64,000 nt of DNA from a bacterium (GTDB taxonomy: Bacteria; Electryoneota; RPQS01): contig JADJCU010000003.1 of assembly GCA_016703065.1 (NCBI GenBank), forward strand, positions 186,001 through 250,000, written 5' to 3'. A model generated the notes under the pieces. It was not told the DNA's origin and ran no database searches. It saw only the letters and a program-made list of their open reading frames with translations. Below, in pieces: positions 43,299 through 51,343 of this stretch. Numbering within the stretch: position 1 is the stretch's first letter; every line of letters begins with the position of its first letter. A program made the translations under genes and the position numbers.

Positions 43299-43564
43299 TT
43301 GGCGTAACGAGAGATCAGGTATTCGATGGCGAGTGAGAGATAGAAGGCAAAAACGATTCCGAGAACGAGAGCAACCTTGCCAACCTCGGGTTGACTTAGC
43401 TGCCAGAACAGACCGATGCCTATCAAGGTGAAGCGCAGAGCAACGCTGAGCCCCCAGAGTTTCACAAAGTTCGCCATGCCGCGTTTCGCCTTGAACCATG
43501 CCAGAACGATCGCCGGAATGGAAGCGATGAAACCGATGGACATGCCGATTAGGAAGGAACTCAC
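43295..43564 (-). CDS. small membrane protein of the atp operon (AtpI-like position)
   Basis: 89 residues with three predicted transmembrane helices (FLIGMSIGFIASIPAIVLAWF, LWGLSVALRFTLIGIGLFWQL, VALVLGIVFAFYLSLAIEYLI). It overlaps atpB by four bases and follows the atpI/AtpZ-like gene. By position and size it may be an F0 assembly factor similar to subunit I, but the sequence is not firmly recognised. Confidence 0.8.
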   Translation of the reverse strand: MSSFLIGMSIGFIASIPAIVLAWFKAKRGMANFVKLWGLSVALRFTLIGIGLFWQLSQPEVGKVALVLGIVFAFYLSLAIEYLISRYAK

Positions 43565-43571
43565 GCTTTGA

Positions 43572-43608
43572 ATCAGGTTCCGGCCGGATTACACGCGAAC
43601 CCGACGGG
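43572..43608. repeat. GCCGGGTTGCGC palindromic repeat, copy 5 (degenerate)
   Basis: CAGGTTCCGGCCGGATTACA, CGCGAACCCGACGGGGAG, between atpI and the next small membrane gene. Confidence 0.5.
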
Positions 43609-43615
43609 GAGACGA

Positions 43616-43825
43616 TTACAACTTGTCTTGTTGGCGGATCAGGAGGATTGTGCGATAGATCGCCGCAGCGAATCCCGCAATGGCACCAAGGGCCATGAGC
43701 AACGGAAAGGTCCCGATGCGGTTATCAACCCACCAGCCGACGAGTCCAAAGAGTGCAGTGACTGCAACGATGGTCAGGCCGATGGCAAGTGGGTCTTGCC
43801 GGGGCGGCTGGAATCCCTTAAGCAC
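43616..43825 (-). CDS. AtpI/AtpZ-like F0F1 ATPase assembly protein
   Basis: 69 residues with two transmembrane helices (PLAIGLTIVAVTALFGLVGWWVDN and FPLLMALGAIAGFAAAIYRTILL). The GWWVDNRIGTFPLLMALGAIAGFAAA signature matches the short AtpI/AtpZ family that assists c-ring assembly. It starts with a GTG only three bases after the bactofilin stop and has no clear ribosome site, suggesting coupling. Confidence 0.85.
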   Translation of the reverse strand: MLKGFQPPRQDPLAIGLTIVAVTALFGLVGWWVDNRIGTFPLLMALGAIAGFAAAIYRTILLIRQQDKL

Positions 43826-43827
43826 GG

Positions 43828-44280
43828 TCAGTCGACCGTGGCGGGCCGATTTCTGGGAACGAGAGAACCTGATTCCACATCGGTAACGTCCGCGATAGCA
43901 GGTTTGGCCGACGGGACTCGGACCTCATCGGTCGCGGCATGCCCGCGCACACGAGCGCCTTCGGTAATCGAGAGTCGAGTTGCAGAGAGATTTCCGTCGA
44001 GTTCAGCGGTCGCTTCGAGATGGATTTTCTCTTTGGCCACGAGGGAACCTTTGACTCTTCCGGCGAGAACGATGCTCTCGGCCTGAATGTTACCTTCGAC
44101 GGAGCCAGAGTTTCCGGTCGTGACGCTTTTCCCGACGAAGAGGTCACCGACGACGCGGCCGTCGATTCTGAGCGAGCCTTGCGTGCGAAGGGTGCCGTGA
44201 ATTTCGGCATCCTTGGCAAGCAAGGTCGACATTTCGCCGCTGAAGCTATCGGACGAGGTAAGACGAGTCCATTTAGCCAT
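43828..44280 (-). CDS. bactofilin
   Basis: 150 residues. A right-handed beta-helix core (about residues 20-110) of repeated G-x-(I/L)-x-G units: EIHGTLRTQGSLRIDGRVVGDLFVG, SGSVEGNIQAESIVLAGRVKGSL. Disordered, Pro-rich tail. Bactofilins polymerise and position peptidoglycan enzymes. Here it follows an M23 peptidase gene, the commonest bactofilin pairing, and precedes the atp genes. Confidence 0.93.
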   Translation of the reverse strand: MAKWTRLTSSDSFSGEMSTLLAKDAEIHGTLRTQGSLRIDGRVVGDLFVGKSVTTGNSGSVEGNIQAESIVLAGRVKGSLVAKEKIHLEATAELDGNLSATRLSITEGARVRGHAATDEVRVPSAKPAIADVTDVESGSLVPRNRPATVD

Positions 44281-44336
44281 TATCCCGACCTCCCTTAGAT
44301 GGGGCTTGGCTGAGCAAGAATCCAGCGTGCAAGTTA

Positions 44337-45173
44337 TTATCCTGCATCATGTGCTAAAACGGATTCGGGGTCGACCCTAACGCCGTCTTTCCATATTTCG
44401 AAATGAAGGTGCGGCGCCGAAGAGCGCCCGGAGTTTCCGAGGAGCGCAATAGGTTGTCCTTGCAGGACGCGCTCACCGGGTTCGACCAGCAGCACTTGGT
44501 TGTGGCCATAGAAGGTCTGGTAGCCAGACTTGTGTTGGAGGATCACCAGGTTGCCGTAGGGATAGCTCCATCCCGCGAAGATCACGAGTCCTTGAGCGCT
44601 GGCGTCGACGGTCGTCCCTTCGCGGGCAGCAACATCGAGTCCGTAGTGTGCGGGCTGCTCGAAGGAGGCATGATGCTCAAACTGCCGGGTGACGTAGCCG
44701 CGAACGGGCGGGTGCGTCGGGACGTCGGAAGGCAAAACTACTTCGGCGGGGTACTCGGAATCGGATGTAGAGAATACGTTAAGGACTGTGGTATCGGCAG
44801 GCAGGCCGATGTCCGATTGCGCACCGGGGTCTGCTTCAAGGGCTTCGGTGGTGGGCAGGCTACCTTCGGGGAGTTGCAGACCTCGGCGAAGCTGCTGTTC
44901 GAACTGTTTCAATTCAGCGAGTCGCTCGGCAATGTCACGAATCCGCTCGTTGGTGGATTCAAGTTCTGTGACTTTGGCTTTGAGCGCCGTGGTGTCCTCG
45001 ATTTTGGAGGAGAGGGACCATGTCATGATTCCGAAGACCAGCGCGAGAGAGAGACAGCCGAATACAGCTGCGACGGCGAGGATGAACCAGGACCTTCGGA
45101 GGCGGAACTGGCGCATCTTGGCTTGACTTTCGGACAGGACCACAATGGTCCATTCTTGGTCACGGGATGTCAT
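44337..45173 (-). CDS. membrane-anchored M23 peptidase (LytM type)
   Basis: 278 residues. A cytoplasmic stub and one transmembrane helix (residues about 29-53: WFILAVAAVFGCLSLALVF), a coiled coil (55-95) and a LytM domain (about 155-265) with HYGLDV (zinc His and Asp) and APHLHFEIW (HxH). Zinc ligands appear intact, so it is probably an active endopeptidase cutting peptidoglycan cross-links. Paired with the bactofilin downstream. First gene after a strong promoter that probably also feeds the atp operon. Confidence 0.93.
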   Translation of the reverse strand: MTSRDQEWTIVVLSESQAKMRQFRLRRSWFILAVAAVFGCLSLALVFGIMTWSLSSKIEDTTALKAKVTELESTNERIRDIAERLAELKQFEQQLRRGLQLPEGSLPTTEALEADPGAQSDIGLPADTTVLNVFSTSDSEYPAEVVLPSDVPTHPPVRGYVTRQFEHHASFEQPAHYGLDVAAREGTTVDASAQGLVIFAGWSYPYGNLVILQHKSGYQTFYGHNQVLLVEPGERVLQGQPIALLGNSGRSSAPHLHFEIWKDGVRVDPESVLAHDAG

Positions 45174-45208
45174 CGAGCCGTGTCGAAAGGGGGTTTCAAA
45201 GATTCCAG

Positions 45209-45237
45209 AATATACAGAATCTGACTCGGGTTGTCAA
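45209..45237 (-). promoter_or_regulatory. promoter of the M23-bactofilin-atp operon
   Basis: TTGACA (45232-45237), exactly 17 bases, TATATT (45209-45214). Predicted start near 45202, a 5' leader of about 30 bases. No internal terminator was seen until 32724, so one transcript of about 12.5 kb is possible. Confidence 0.75.
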
Positions 45238-45278
45238 GTGAAATAACTCGCAAAGGACAGTGAATGAGCATGAAAATA

Positions 45279-46112
45279 CTATACTTCGGGAACGAGCTGG
45301 CGGCACTTAGCCGCCTCAAAGAGGAGCACTGCGGCCGCGGCCGAGACGTTCAGACTATCTAAATCCCTATACATAGGGACTTTGACGGTCAGGTCAGAAC
45401 GCTTAATCAGGACCGGGGACACGCCGGCACCTTCGGCACCGAGGACGAGCACGGTTGGGCGATCCCAATCACAGTCGTGGTAGCTGCGCGCGTGCGGATC
45501 AGCGGCTGCAGAAACAATCCACCAGCCGTTGGCCTTCAGCTCGCGGACGGTCTGGTCGAGGTTGGTGACCTGATAGAGATCGATCAATGCAGCGCATCCT
45601 GCTGAGGTCTTGAAGACGACATCGGTGAGCGGAGACTGCCGGCGCTTGCGAAAGATCACGGCGTCGACGCCTGAGGCATAGGCCGTGCGGAGGATTGCGC
45701 CGAAGTTGCGGGGATCTTCGATTCCGTCGAGGAGCAACACGAGAGGAGCCGGCCGGTTGGCAACGATCTCTTCCAGGACCTCAAAATCTGCACTCGGTTC
45801 CGGAAGCCGGATACGAGCGCGTACACCTTGTGCGACGGCCTCGGAATCGTCTGACGAGCGGTCGTCATCGCGGACCGGAATGTGTTGAGCTGCGGCAAGC
45901 GCCCGGATTTCGCGAATGTTCTCACCGTGTGCGCTCTTTGCAACGGACAGGGTTTCGACCAGGCCGCGGCGCAGGGCCTCGAGAACGGGGTTGCGGCCAT
46001 AGATGGAAAGCGGCAGCGGCGCGGACTCTTCAGAGTCGCGTGGCCTGCGGCGGCGATCGGAGAAGGGGCGATTAGGTTTCATCGGCGGCGAGAGCGGACG
46101 TCCGTTGCTCAA
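45279..46112 (-). CDS. rlmB: SPOUT rRNA methyltransferase, TrmH/RlmB family
   Basis: 277 residues from a TTG overlapping the parB stop, or about 267 from the ATG at 46082; neither has a ribosome site. An N-terminal L30-like domain (SIYGRNPVLEALRRGLVETLSVA) precedes the SPOUT domain with motifs 1 (LDGIEDPRNFGAILRTAY), 2 (LVLGAEGAGVSP) and 3 (DSLNVSAAAAVLLFEA). Probably methylates a ribose 2'-O in 23S rRNA. The exact site (G2251) is assumed from family. Confidence 0.88.
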   Translation of the reverse strand: MSNGRPLSPPMKPNRPFSDRRRRPRDSEESAPLPLSIYGRNPVLEALRRGLVETLSVAKSAHGENIREIRALAAAQHIPVRDDDRSSDDSEAVAQGVRARIRLPEPSADFEVLEEIVANRPAPLVLLLDGIEDPRNFGAILRTAYASGVDAVIFRKRRQSPLTDVVFKTSAGCAALIDLYQVTNLDQTVRELKANGWWIVSAAADPHARSYHDCDWDRPTVLVLGAEGAGVSPVLIKRSDLTVKVPMYRDLDSLNVSAAAAVLLFEAAKCRQLVPEV

Positions 46113-46986
46113 CGGTCAACGATTTCGAGGAGGCGATTGAGGTCATCGAGGGTGTAGTAGGTAATTTCGATGACGCCGCCGCGCCCTTTAGGCTTGATCT
46201 TTACGCGGGTGGACAGTTGGCGGCTCAGCGTGTTTTCTACTTGCAGCAAGGCTCTGGCCTCGCGAGTGTCCGCGGCCATGGCCGCAGGTTCCTCTTGCCT
46301 TTGGCAGGTTTCCTTTTGCCGCGTGTCATCGCCTCGGCATTACGGACGGTCAATTTTCCGTCGACGAGAAAGCGCTCGAAGAGCTCAAGTTGTTCTCCTT
46401 CATCGACAACGGAAAGCAAAGCGCGGGCATGCCCCATCGTTAGTTTGCCGTCGATCAGAGCCTGTTGAATGCGCGGCGGGAGTTTCAACAATCGGACAAG
46501 ATTGGCGATATGCGCGCGGCTCATGCCCATTTTCTCGGCAACGACTTCCTGAGTTAGCGTGTATTGCTGCTGCAGACGAACAATGGCCTGTGCAAGTTCG
46601 ATGGGAGTCAGGTCTTCGCGATGGACGTTTTCCAGAATCGCGAGTTCGAGCATCTCTTCGGAGCTTTCGACGACGCGCACTTGGGCGGGAATTGACTTCA
46701 GTCCGGCGGCTTTGGATGCACGGTAGCGGCGTTCGCCGAGAATGAGCTGAAAGCGATCCCCTGCGGGCCGGACGACGACGGGCTGAAGAAGTCCCTGTTT
46801 GAGAATGGAGTTTTTAAGCTCTTCGATGCCTTCGTCGCGGAAGGTTTGGCGCGGCTGGAAGGGATTGGGATCGATGCGATCGAGCTCGATATGCGCGACT
46901 TCCGCCGTTGGGGAGGTAGATGATGAGACCTCTTCTTCGGTGATCAGCGCGCGAAGTCCTTTGCCGAGAGCCTTGTGTGATTTCAT
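46109..46986 (-). CDS. parB: chromosome-partitioning protein ParB (frame break near 46295)
   Basis: About 292 residues when restored. The N-terminal CTPase/ParB domain has IDPNPFQPRQTFRDEGIEELKNSI and LILGERRYRASKAAG (GERRxRA). The helix-turn-helix is LTQEVVAEKMGMSRAHIANLVRLLKLP. The first frame ends in nonsense (RPWPRTLARPEPCCK). Adding one base near 46293-46296 continues as GKEEPAAMAADTREARALLQ and the typical C-terminal dimerisation end (ENTLSRQLSTRVKIKPKGRG, ITYYTLDDLNRLLEIVD). The start overlaps the parA stop. I found no parS consensus nearby. Confidence 0.9.
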
Positions 46987-47774
46987 GCGACTGCCTCACG
47001 GGGCGGGAGCTGTTGGTGACTTAGAAACTCGACGGTGAAATCGCGGTAATTTTGCGCGCCGCGGCTTTGCGGATCGTAGGTGTACACGGTTTGGCCGAAA
47101 CTGGGTGCTTCGGAGAGACGAACGTTGCGCAGGATCATCGTTTTGTAGACGCGCTTTTCGAAGACGCCGGTGATTTCATCCGCGACCTGTTTGGTCAGGT
47201 TCAGGCGACCATCGTACATAGTCAGCAGAATGCCCTCGATTTCGAGCGACGGGTTCAAGTGCCGCTTGACAAGGTTGACGGACTTCATAAGCTGCGCGAG
47301 GCCTTCGAGGGCATAATACTCGCACTGCATGGGAACGAGAATCGTGGTTGCGGCAGCCATCGCGTTCAAGGTAAGCAGACCAAGCGAGGGCGGTGTGTCG
47401 AGCACGATGAATTGGAAGCGATCGGTCAGAGTATCAAGGGCTTCCGCGAGGATTCGTTCGCGGGCGAGTTTCGAAACGAGTTCGATTTCGGCGCCGTGTA
47501 AACGGGTGTCGGCGGGCATCAGGCTCAAACCGGCGACATTGGTTTCACGGACGGCATCCCGGGCAGGCGATTCGTTGATCAGCACGTCATAGACACCAAC
47601 TTCGGATTCGGCGGGCGTAACACCGAGTCCGGCGGTGGCGTTTCCCTGCGGATCAAGATCAACGAGCAGCGTGGGGCAGCCCTCGAGGGCCATTCCAGCG
47701 GCAAGATGAACGGCGGTAGTGGTCTTCCCCACTCCGCCCTTCTGGTTGGCAATGGCAATTGTTTTAGCTGGCAT
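46983..47774 (-). CDS. parA: chromosome-partitioning ATPase ParA
   Basis: 263 residues. Deviant Walker A KGGVGKTTT (residues 12-20), LLVDLDPQGNATAGLG and FIVLDTPPSLGLLT. ParA/Soj ATPase working with the overlapping parB (four-base overlap). It is followed upstream by recG. Chromosomal parAB next to a bactofilin-atp block is common near replication origins. Confidence 0.95.
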   Translation of the reverse strand: MPAKTIAIANQKGGVGKTTTAVHLAAGMALEGCPTLLVDLDPQGNATAGLGVTPAESEVGVYDVLINESPARDAVRETNVAGLSLMPADTRLHGAEIELVSKLARERILAEALDTLTDRFQFIVLDTPPSLGLLTLNAMAAATTILVPMQCEYYALEGLAQLMKSVNLVKRHLNPSLEIEGILLTMYDGRLNLTKQVADEITGVFEKRVYKTMILRNVRLSEAPSFGQTVYTYDPQSRGAQNYRDFTVEFLSHQQLPPREAVA

Positions 47775-47840
47775 GAGGGGAGAAGAAAAGAGATAGAAAA
47801 TAGTAAGTCGGAAACAGTGGGCAAGTGAACTGGAGTCGCT

Positions 47841-49936
47841 CTAACCGCCGGCGAGGAGGCCGAGTTTATGCAGATGCGTCTCGCGGAAATGATCGCGGAG
47901 CATCGGATAGTCACGCAGTTCGGGATCAGTAGTCACCATCGAGAAGGCGCGTTCGCGAGCGTATTGCAACAGCGCTTCATCGCGCTCCGGGATGTAATGC
48001 CGGAATTCGGATTCGCCGGATTGTCGGGTTCCAAAGAGTTCGCCCGAGCCGCGGAGCGTGAAATCGAGTTCGGCGATTTCAAAACCGTCGCTGGTTTTCT
48101 GAATCGCTTCAAGGCGGGCGCGGGCCTCTTCGGTAAGTTTCGGACCGGGCAACAGCACGAAGAGCGACTTTTGCCCCTTGCGGCCAATGCGGCCGCGCAA
48201 CTGATGGAGGGCAGCGAGGCCAAGGCGCTCGGGGTTCTCAATGATCATAACCGAGGCGTCGGGGACGTCAACCCCAACTTCAACGACGGGAGTCGCAACA
48301 AGTACCGGAGTGACGCCTTCGCGAAAGGCTTTTACTGCCGCTTCCTTTTCTTCGGAGTCCATGCGACCATGCAGCAGACCGACTTTGAGTGAGCGGAGTG
48401 CTCCGGCGGCAACACGGCGATGGTAGTCGACGGCTGCTTCGGCTTGAACCTTATCGGACTCTTCGACAAGCGGACAGATGATGAAGACTCGATGGCCTTG
48501 CGCAGCCTGCTCGAGCACGAATTTGTAAACACGTTCCCGATCAGGTCCGTAGCGCACTGCTGTCGTAACATCGCGCGGACCGCCGGGCAATTCGCGGAGA
48601 GTTGAGACATCCAAGTCACCGAGTTCGGCCAAGCGAAGTGTGCGCGGAATCGGTGTAGCTGTCATGACGAGCAGATTCGGGCGACGCCCCTTCGTCGAGA
48701 GCTGAGCACGCTGTTCGACGCCAAAGCGGTGCTGCTCGTCGATGACCAGCAGTCCGAGGCGGGGGAAGCTCAGCTTTTCATTCAGGAGCGCGTGGGTTCC
48801 GACCAGAATATGAACGACCCCTGATGCGACGGCGGAGAAGACTTCGCGTTTTTGCGAGATTGTTTGTTTGCCTCGCAGGACACGCACCGACAGACCCGCA
48901 GCTTGAGCAGGCGGCGCGATGGTGCGCGCGTGCTGCAGGGCCAGAATTTCGGTTGGCGCCATGAAAGCGGTTTGGTAGCCCGCGTCGGCAGCCATTGCAG
49001 CCGCAAGGAGTGCGACGGTAGTCTTGCCCGCTCCAACTTCACCGTGAAGAAGCCGCTGCATCGGATAGGGACCGGCAAGATCGGCACGGATTTCTTTCAG
49101 GACGTCTTTTTGCCCTTCAGTCAGCGGGAAGGGGAGCGCGTCGAGGACTTTGCGGGTCATGGGCCCGATATTCTCGAACGCACCCACGCCGGGCAGGACT
49201 TTGTTGTAGTGTTTGCGGAGCGCAAAGAGCAATTGATGAAAGAACAGGTCTTCGTAGCGAATACGCCGCCACGCACGGGCGAGCGCTTCGCTTGACTCGG
49301 GGAAGTGTACCTGAAAGAGCGCATCGCCCAACATCAGCGCATCGGCGACCGTGAGGTCCTGCTCGGGTAAGAACTCCCGGATTTCCGGGCGGACAAACGC
49401 AAGGGCTTCTTGTTGAATGCGGCGCATGGTGCGGGACTCGAGCCCAACCTTGCGCAGGTCAAGCGTGGCGGGATAGAGCGCGACGATCTGGCCCGTGTTA
49501 AACATCCGCGATTCGTCGCCGTCTTCGCCCAAGCGATCGATGGCGGGATGAACAAACTGGCGCAGCTCGTCTTCGGCGAGTTTTCCGCTGACGGCCACCA
49601 ACTCATCTTTGACGAGCTGTTTCTGCCAGTATTGCGCACCTTGAAACCAGACGCATTTCAGAGTTCCGGTCAGGTCGTTGATCAGCGCAGTCAGCATGAC
49701 TTTGCCGGTGCGTGTCCTGCGCGACTCGACGGAGATTACTTTACCGACGATTGTGACTTCGTACTCTGTTGGGACGAGTTCCCGAATCGTGAGCTGCCGC
49801 GAGCGGTCAAGTAGCGGCGCGGATAGTAACGAACGAGCTGGCCAAGTGATGAAATGCCAATCTTTTCGAGGGCTTTCGCGCGGTGCTCGCCGACTTGGCG
49901 CAGCCGCGTGAGGGGTTCTGCGAGCAGACCGGTCAC
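47841..49936 (-). CDS. recG: ATP-dependent DNA helicase RecG (frame break near 49811)
   Basis: About 699 residues when restored, from a GTG at 49936. The wedge-domain start (LTRLRQVGEHRAKALEKIGISSLGQLVRYYPRRYL) is in one frame. The rest, from DRSRQLTIRELVPTEYEVTIVGKV to the C-terminus, is in another. One missing base around 49808-49814 explains this. Helicase motifs are complete: LLHGEVGAGKTTVALLAA, DEQHRFGVEQRAQL, VMTATPIPRTL, HGRMDSEEKEAAVKAFREG and QLRGRIGRKGQKSL. Remodels stalled replication forks. Confidence 0.9.
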
Positions 49937-49946
49937 GGCGTTGGTG

Positions 49947-51275
49947 TTATCTGTTGCGAATCGTGTAGGTCAGAACGACTTCCTTGTCCGGTTCAGCAAC
50001 GACATCAAACTCCAATTGATAGGCGCTAACTTTGCGAACAGGAAGGCTCGACTTGGTGATCTGCCAATCGCCCCAAGAATGATCGACGACCACGACTGTA
50101 ACCGGTTCGGTCTTGCGGTTGCGCAGTTTGACTTCGATGTCCTGCTCGTAGACTGTGCTGCTAATCTGACGGTAGTCTTTCTGTATGCGTTCGACGGCGA
50201 TGTCGAAGGCGTTGCCGATCGTGACACGGACTTTCTCATCGCGGGGCGTGTGATCGAGGTTATCTTCGCCGATGAACTCCTGTGATCCGTCAGTGTCGCG
50301 TTGGAAGACGCGGACTCGCCCGGCGGGCAACGGAATACCGAGGTCGTTGTCTTTTGAGTTCAGAAATTCGAGCGAGACCGAGACTTTGTCGTTGTTACGG
50401 GAATAGTCGTACTCGTATATACGTTTGGTTTGGACTTCAGCATCGGGGAACAGGCTGACCTGCTTGGTCTGGTTGTTTAAGACGTCGGTCGCGCGCTCAA
50501 GCGTATACAGATGATACTCGAAGAAGGATTTTTCGGAGAACTGCGAACCGCCGTCCATCGCCATTGCTTCGGCGCGCATGAAGTCATTGTACTTCGGGCT
50601 CGGCGGCTGCGCGCGATGGACTTCGCCGGCGATCAATTTCAGTTTTGCATTCTTATAGGACGCGCCAGACGTGTTGTTCAGCGTAACCCACGCGGAGAGG
50701 TCGGCTTTGTTACTCTCATCGATGACAGCAACGTAATCGGCATTCCATGACAACCCGCTGGTGAGGTATGAGACTTCGGCTTCCTGGTGTGCTGCAGAAG
50801 GAGAATTAACGAGCCAGCGCAGCGTGGGGCGAGTGATCAGTCCCTCGGGGAGTTTAGGGAAACGGACTTCGACGATGGACTTCGTCAAGAGGGAGCGCAG
50901 AGCGCCGTCGTCGCTTTGAATGACGATTGTCTGACCGGTGGCAGTGAGAAGCGTTCCTTCAACGACATCGCCGTTTTCACCGATGACTTCGATGGAAGCA
51001 TCGACGTACTTTTCGAGCAATTTATCGGGCGAGACGAGGTCGTAGTCGTAGTTCTGCTCAAGGAGGGTGATGCCACTCGATTTGAAGTGCACAGATGACG
51101 CATCGATCCGGGCAGCGACATCGCGGAACAGCAACGGTGCCGTGCCTTTCGGGAATGCCATATCGCGCACATCGCGGACAAGTGCCAAGTCCTGGTTGTA
51201 GACGGTGACGGAGACGCCGGGCTTCGCGAAGGTGCCGGAAGCCAGGAGCAGAGTAACAAGTAGAATTCGGAACAT
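49947..51275 (-). CDS. exported DUF4139-domain protein
   Basis: 442 residues with a signal peptide (MFRILLVTLLLASGTFA). The DUF4139 region (VTVYNQDLALVRDVRDMAFPKGT; VSYLTSGLSWNADYVAVID; SLEFLNSKDNDLGIPLPAGRVRVF) spans most of the protein, all beta strands. A family of unknown function found in many bacteria, periplasmic or secreted here. It lies between valS and recG with short gaps and no specific context. Confidence 0.85.
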   Translation of the reverse strand: MFRILLVTLLLASGTFAKPGVSVTVYNQDLALVRDVRDMAFPKGTAPLLFRDVAARIDASSVHFKSSGITLLEQNYDYDLVSPDKLLEKYVDASIEVIGENGDVVEGTLLTATGQTIVIQSDDGALRSLLTKSIVEVRFPKLPEGLITRPTLRWLVNSPSAAHQEAEVSYLTSGLSWNADYVAVIDESNKADLSAWVTLNNTSGASYKNAKLKLIAGEVHRAQPPSPKYNDFMRAEAMAMDGGSQFSEKSFFEYHLYTLERATDVLNNQTKQVSLFPDAEVQTKRIYEYDYSRNNDKVSVSLEFLNSKDNDLGIPLPAGRVRVFQRDTDGSQEFIGEDNLDHTPRDEKVRVTIGNAFDIAVERIQKDYRQISSTVYEQDIEVKLRNRKTEPVTVVVVDHSWGDWQITKSSLPVRKVSAYQLEFDVVAEPDKEVVLTYTIRNR

Positions 51276-51343
51276 TATGACCTCAAGAAGAGCAGAGTTG
51301 ATTTCGCAGGCGTATTGCGGGCGTTGCGGCGGCTCCGCTACAC

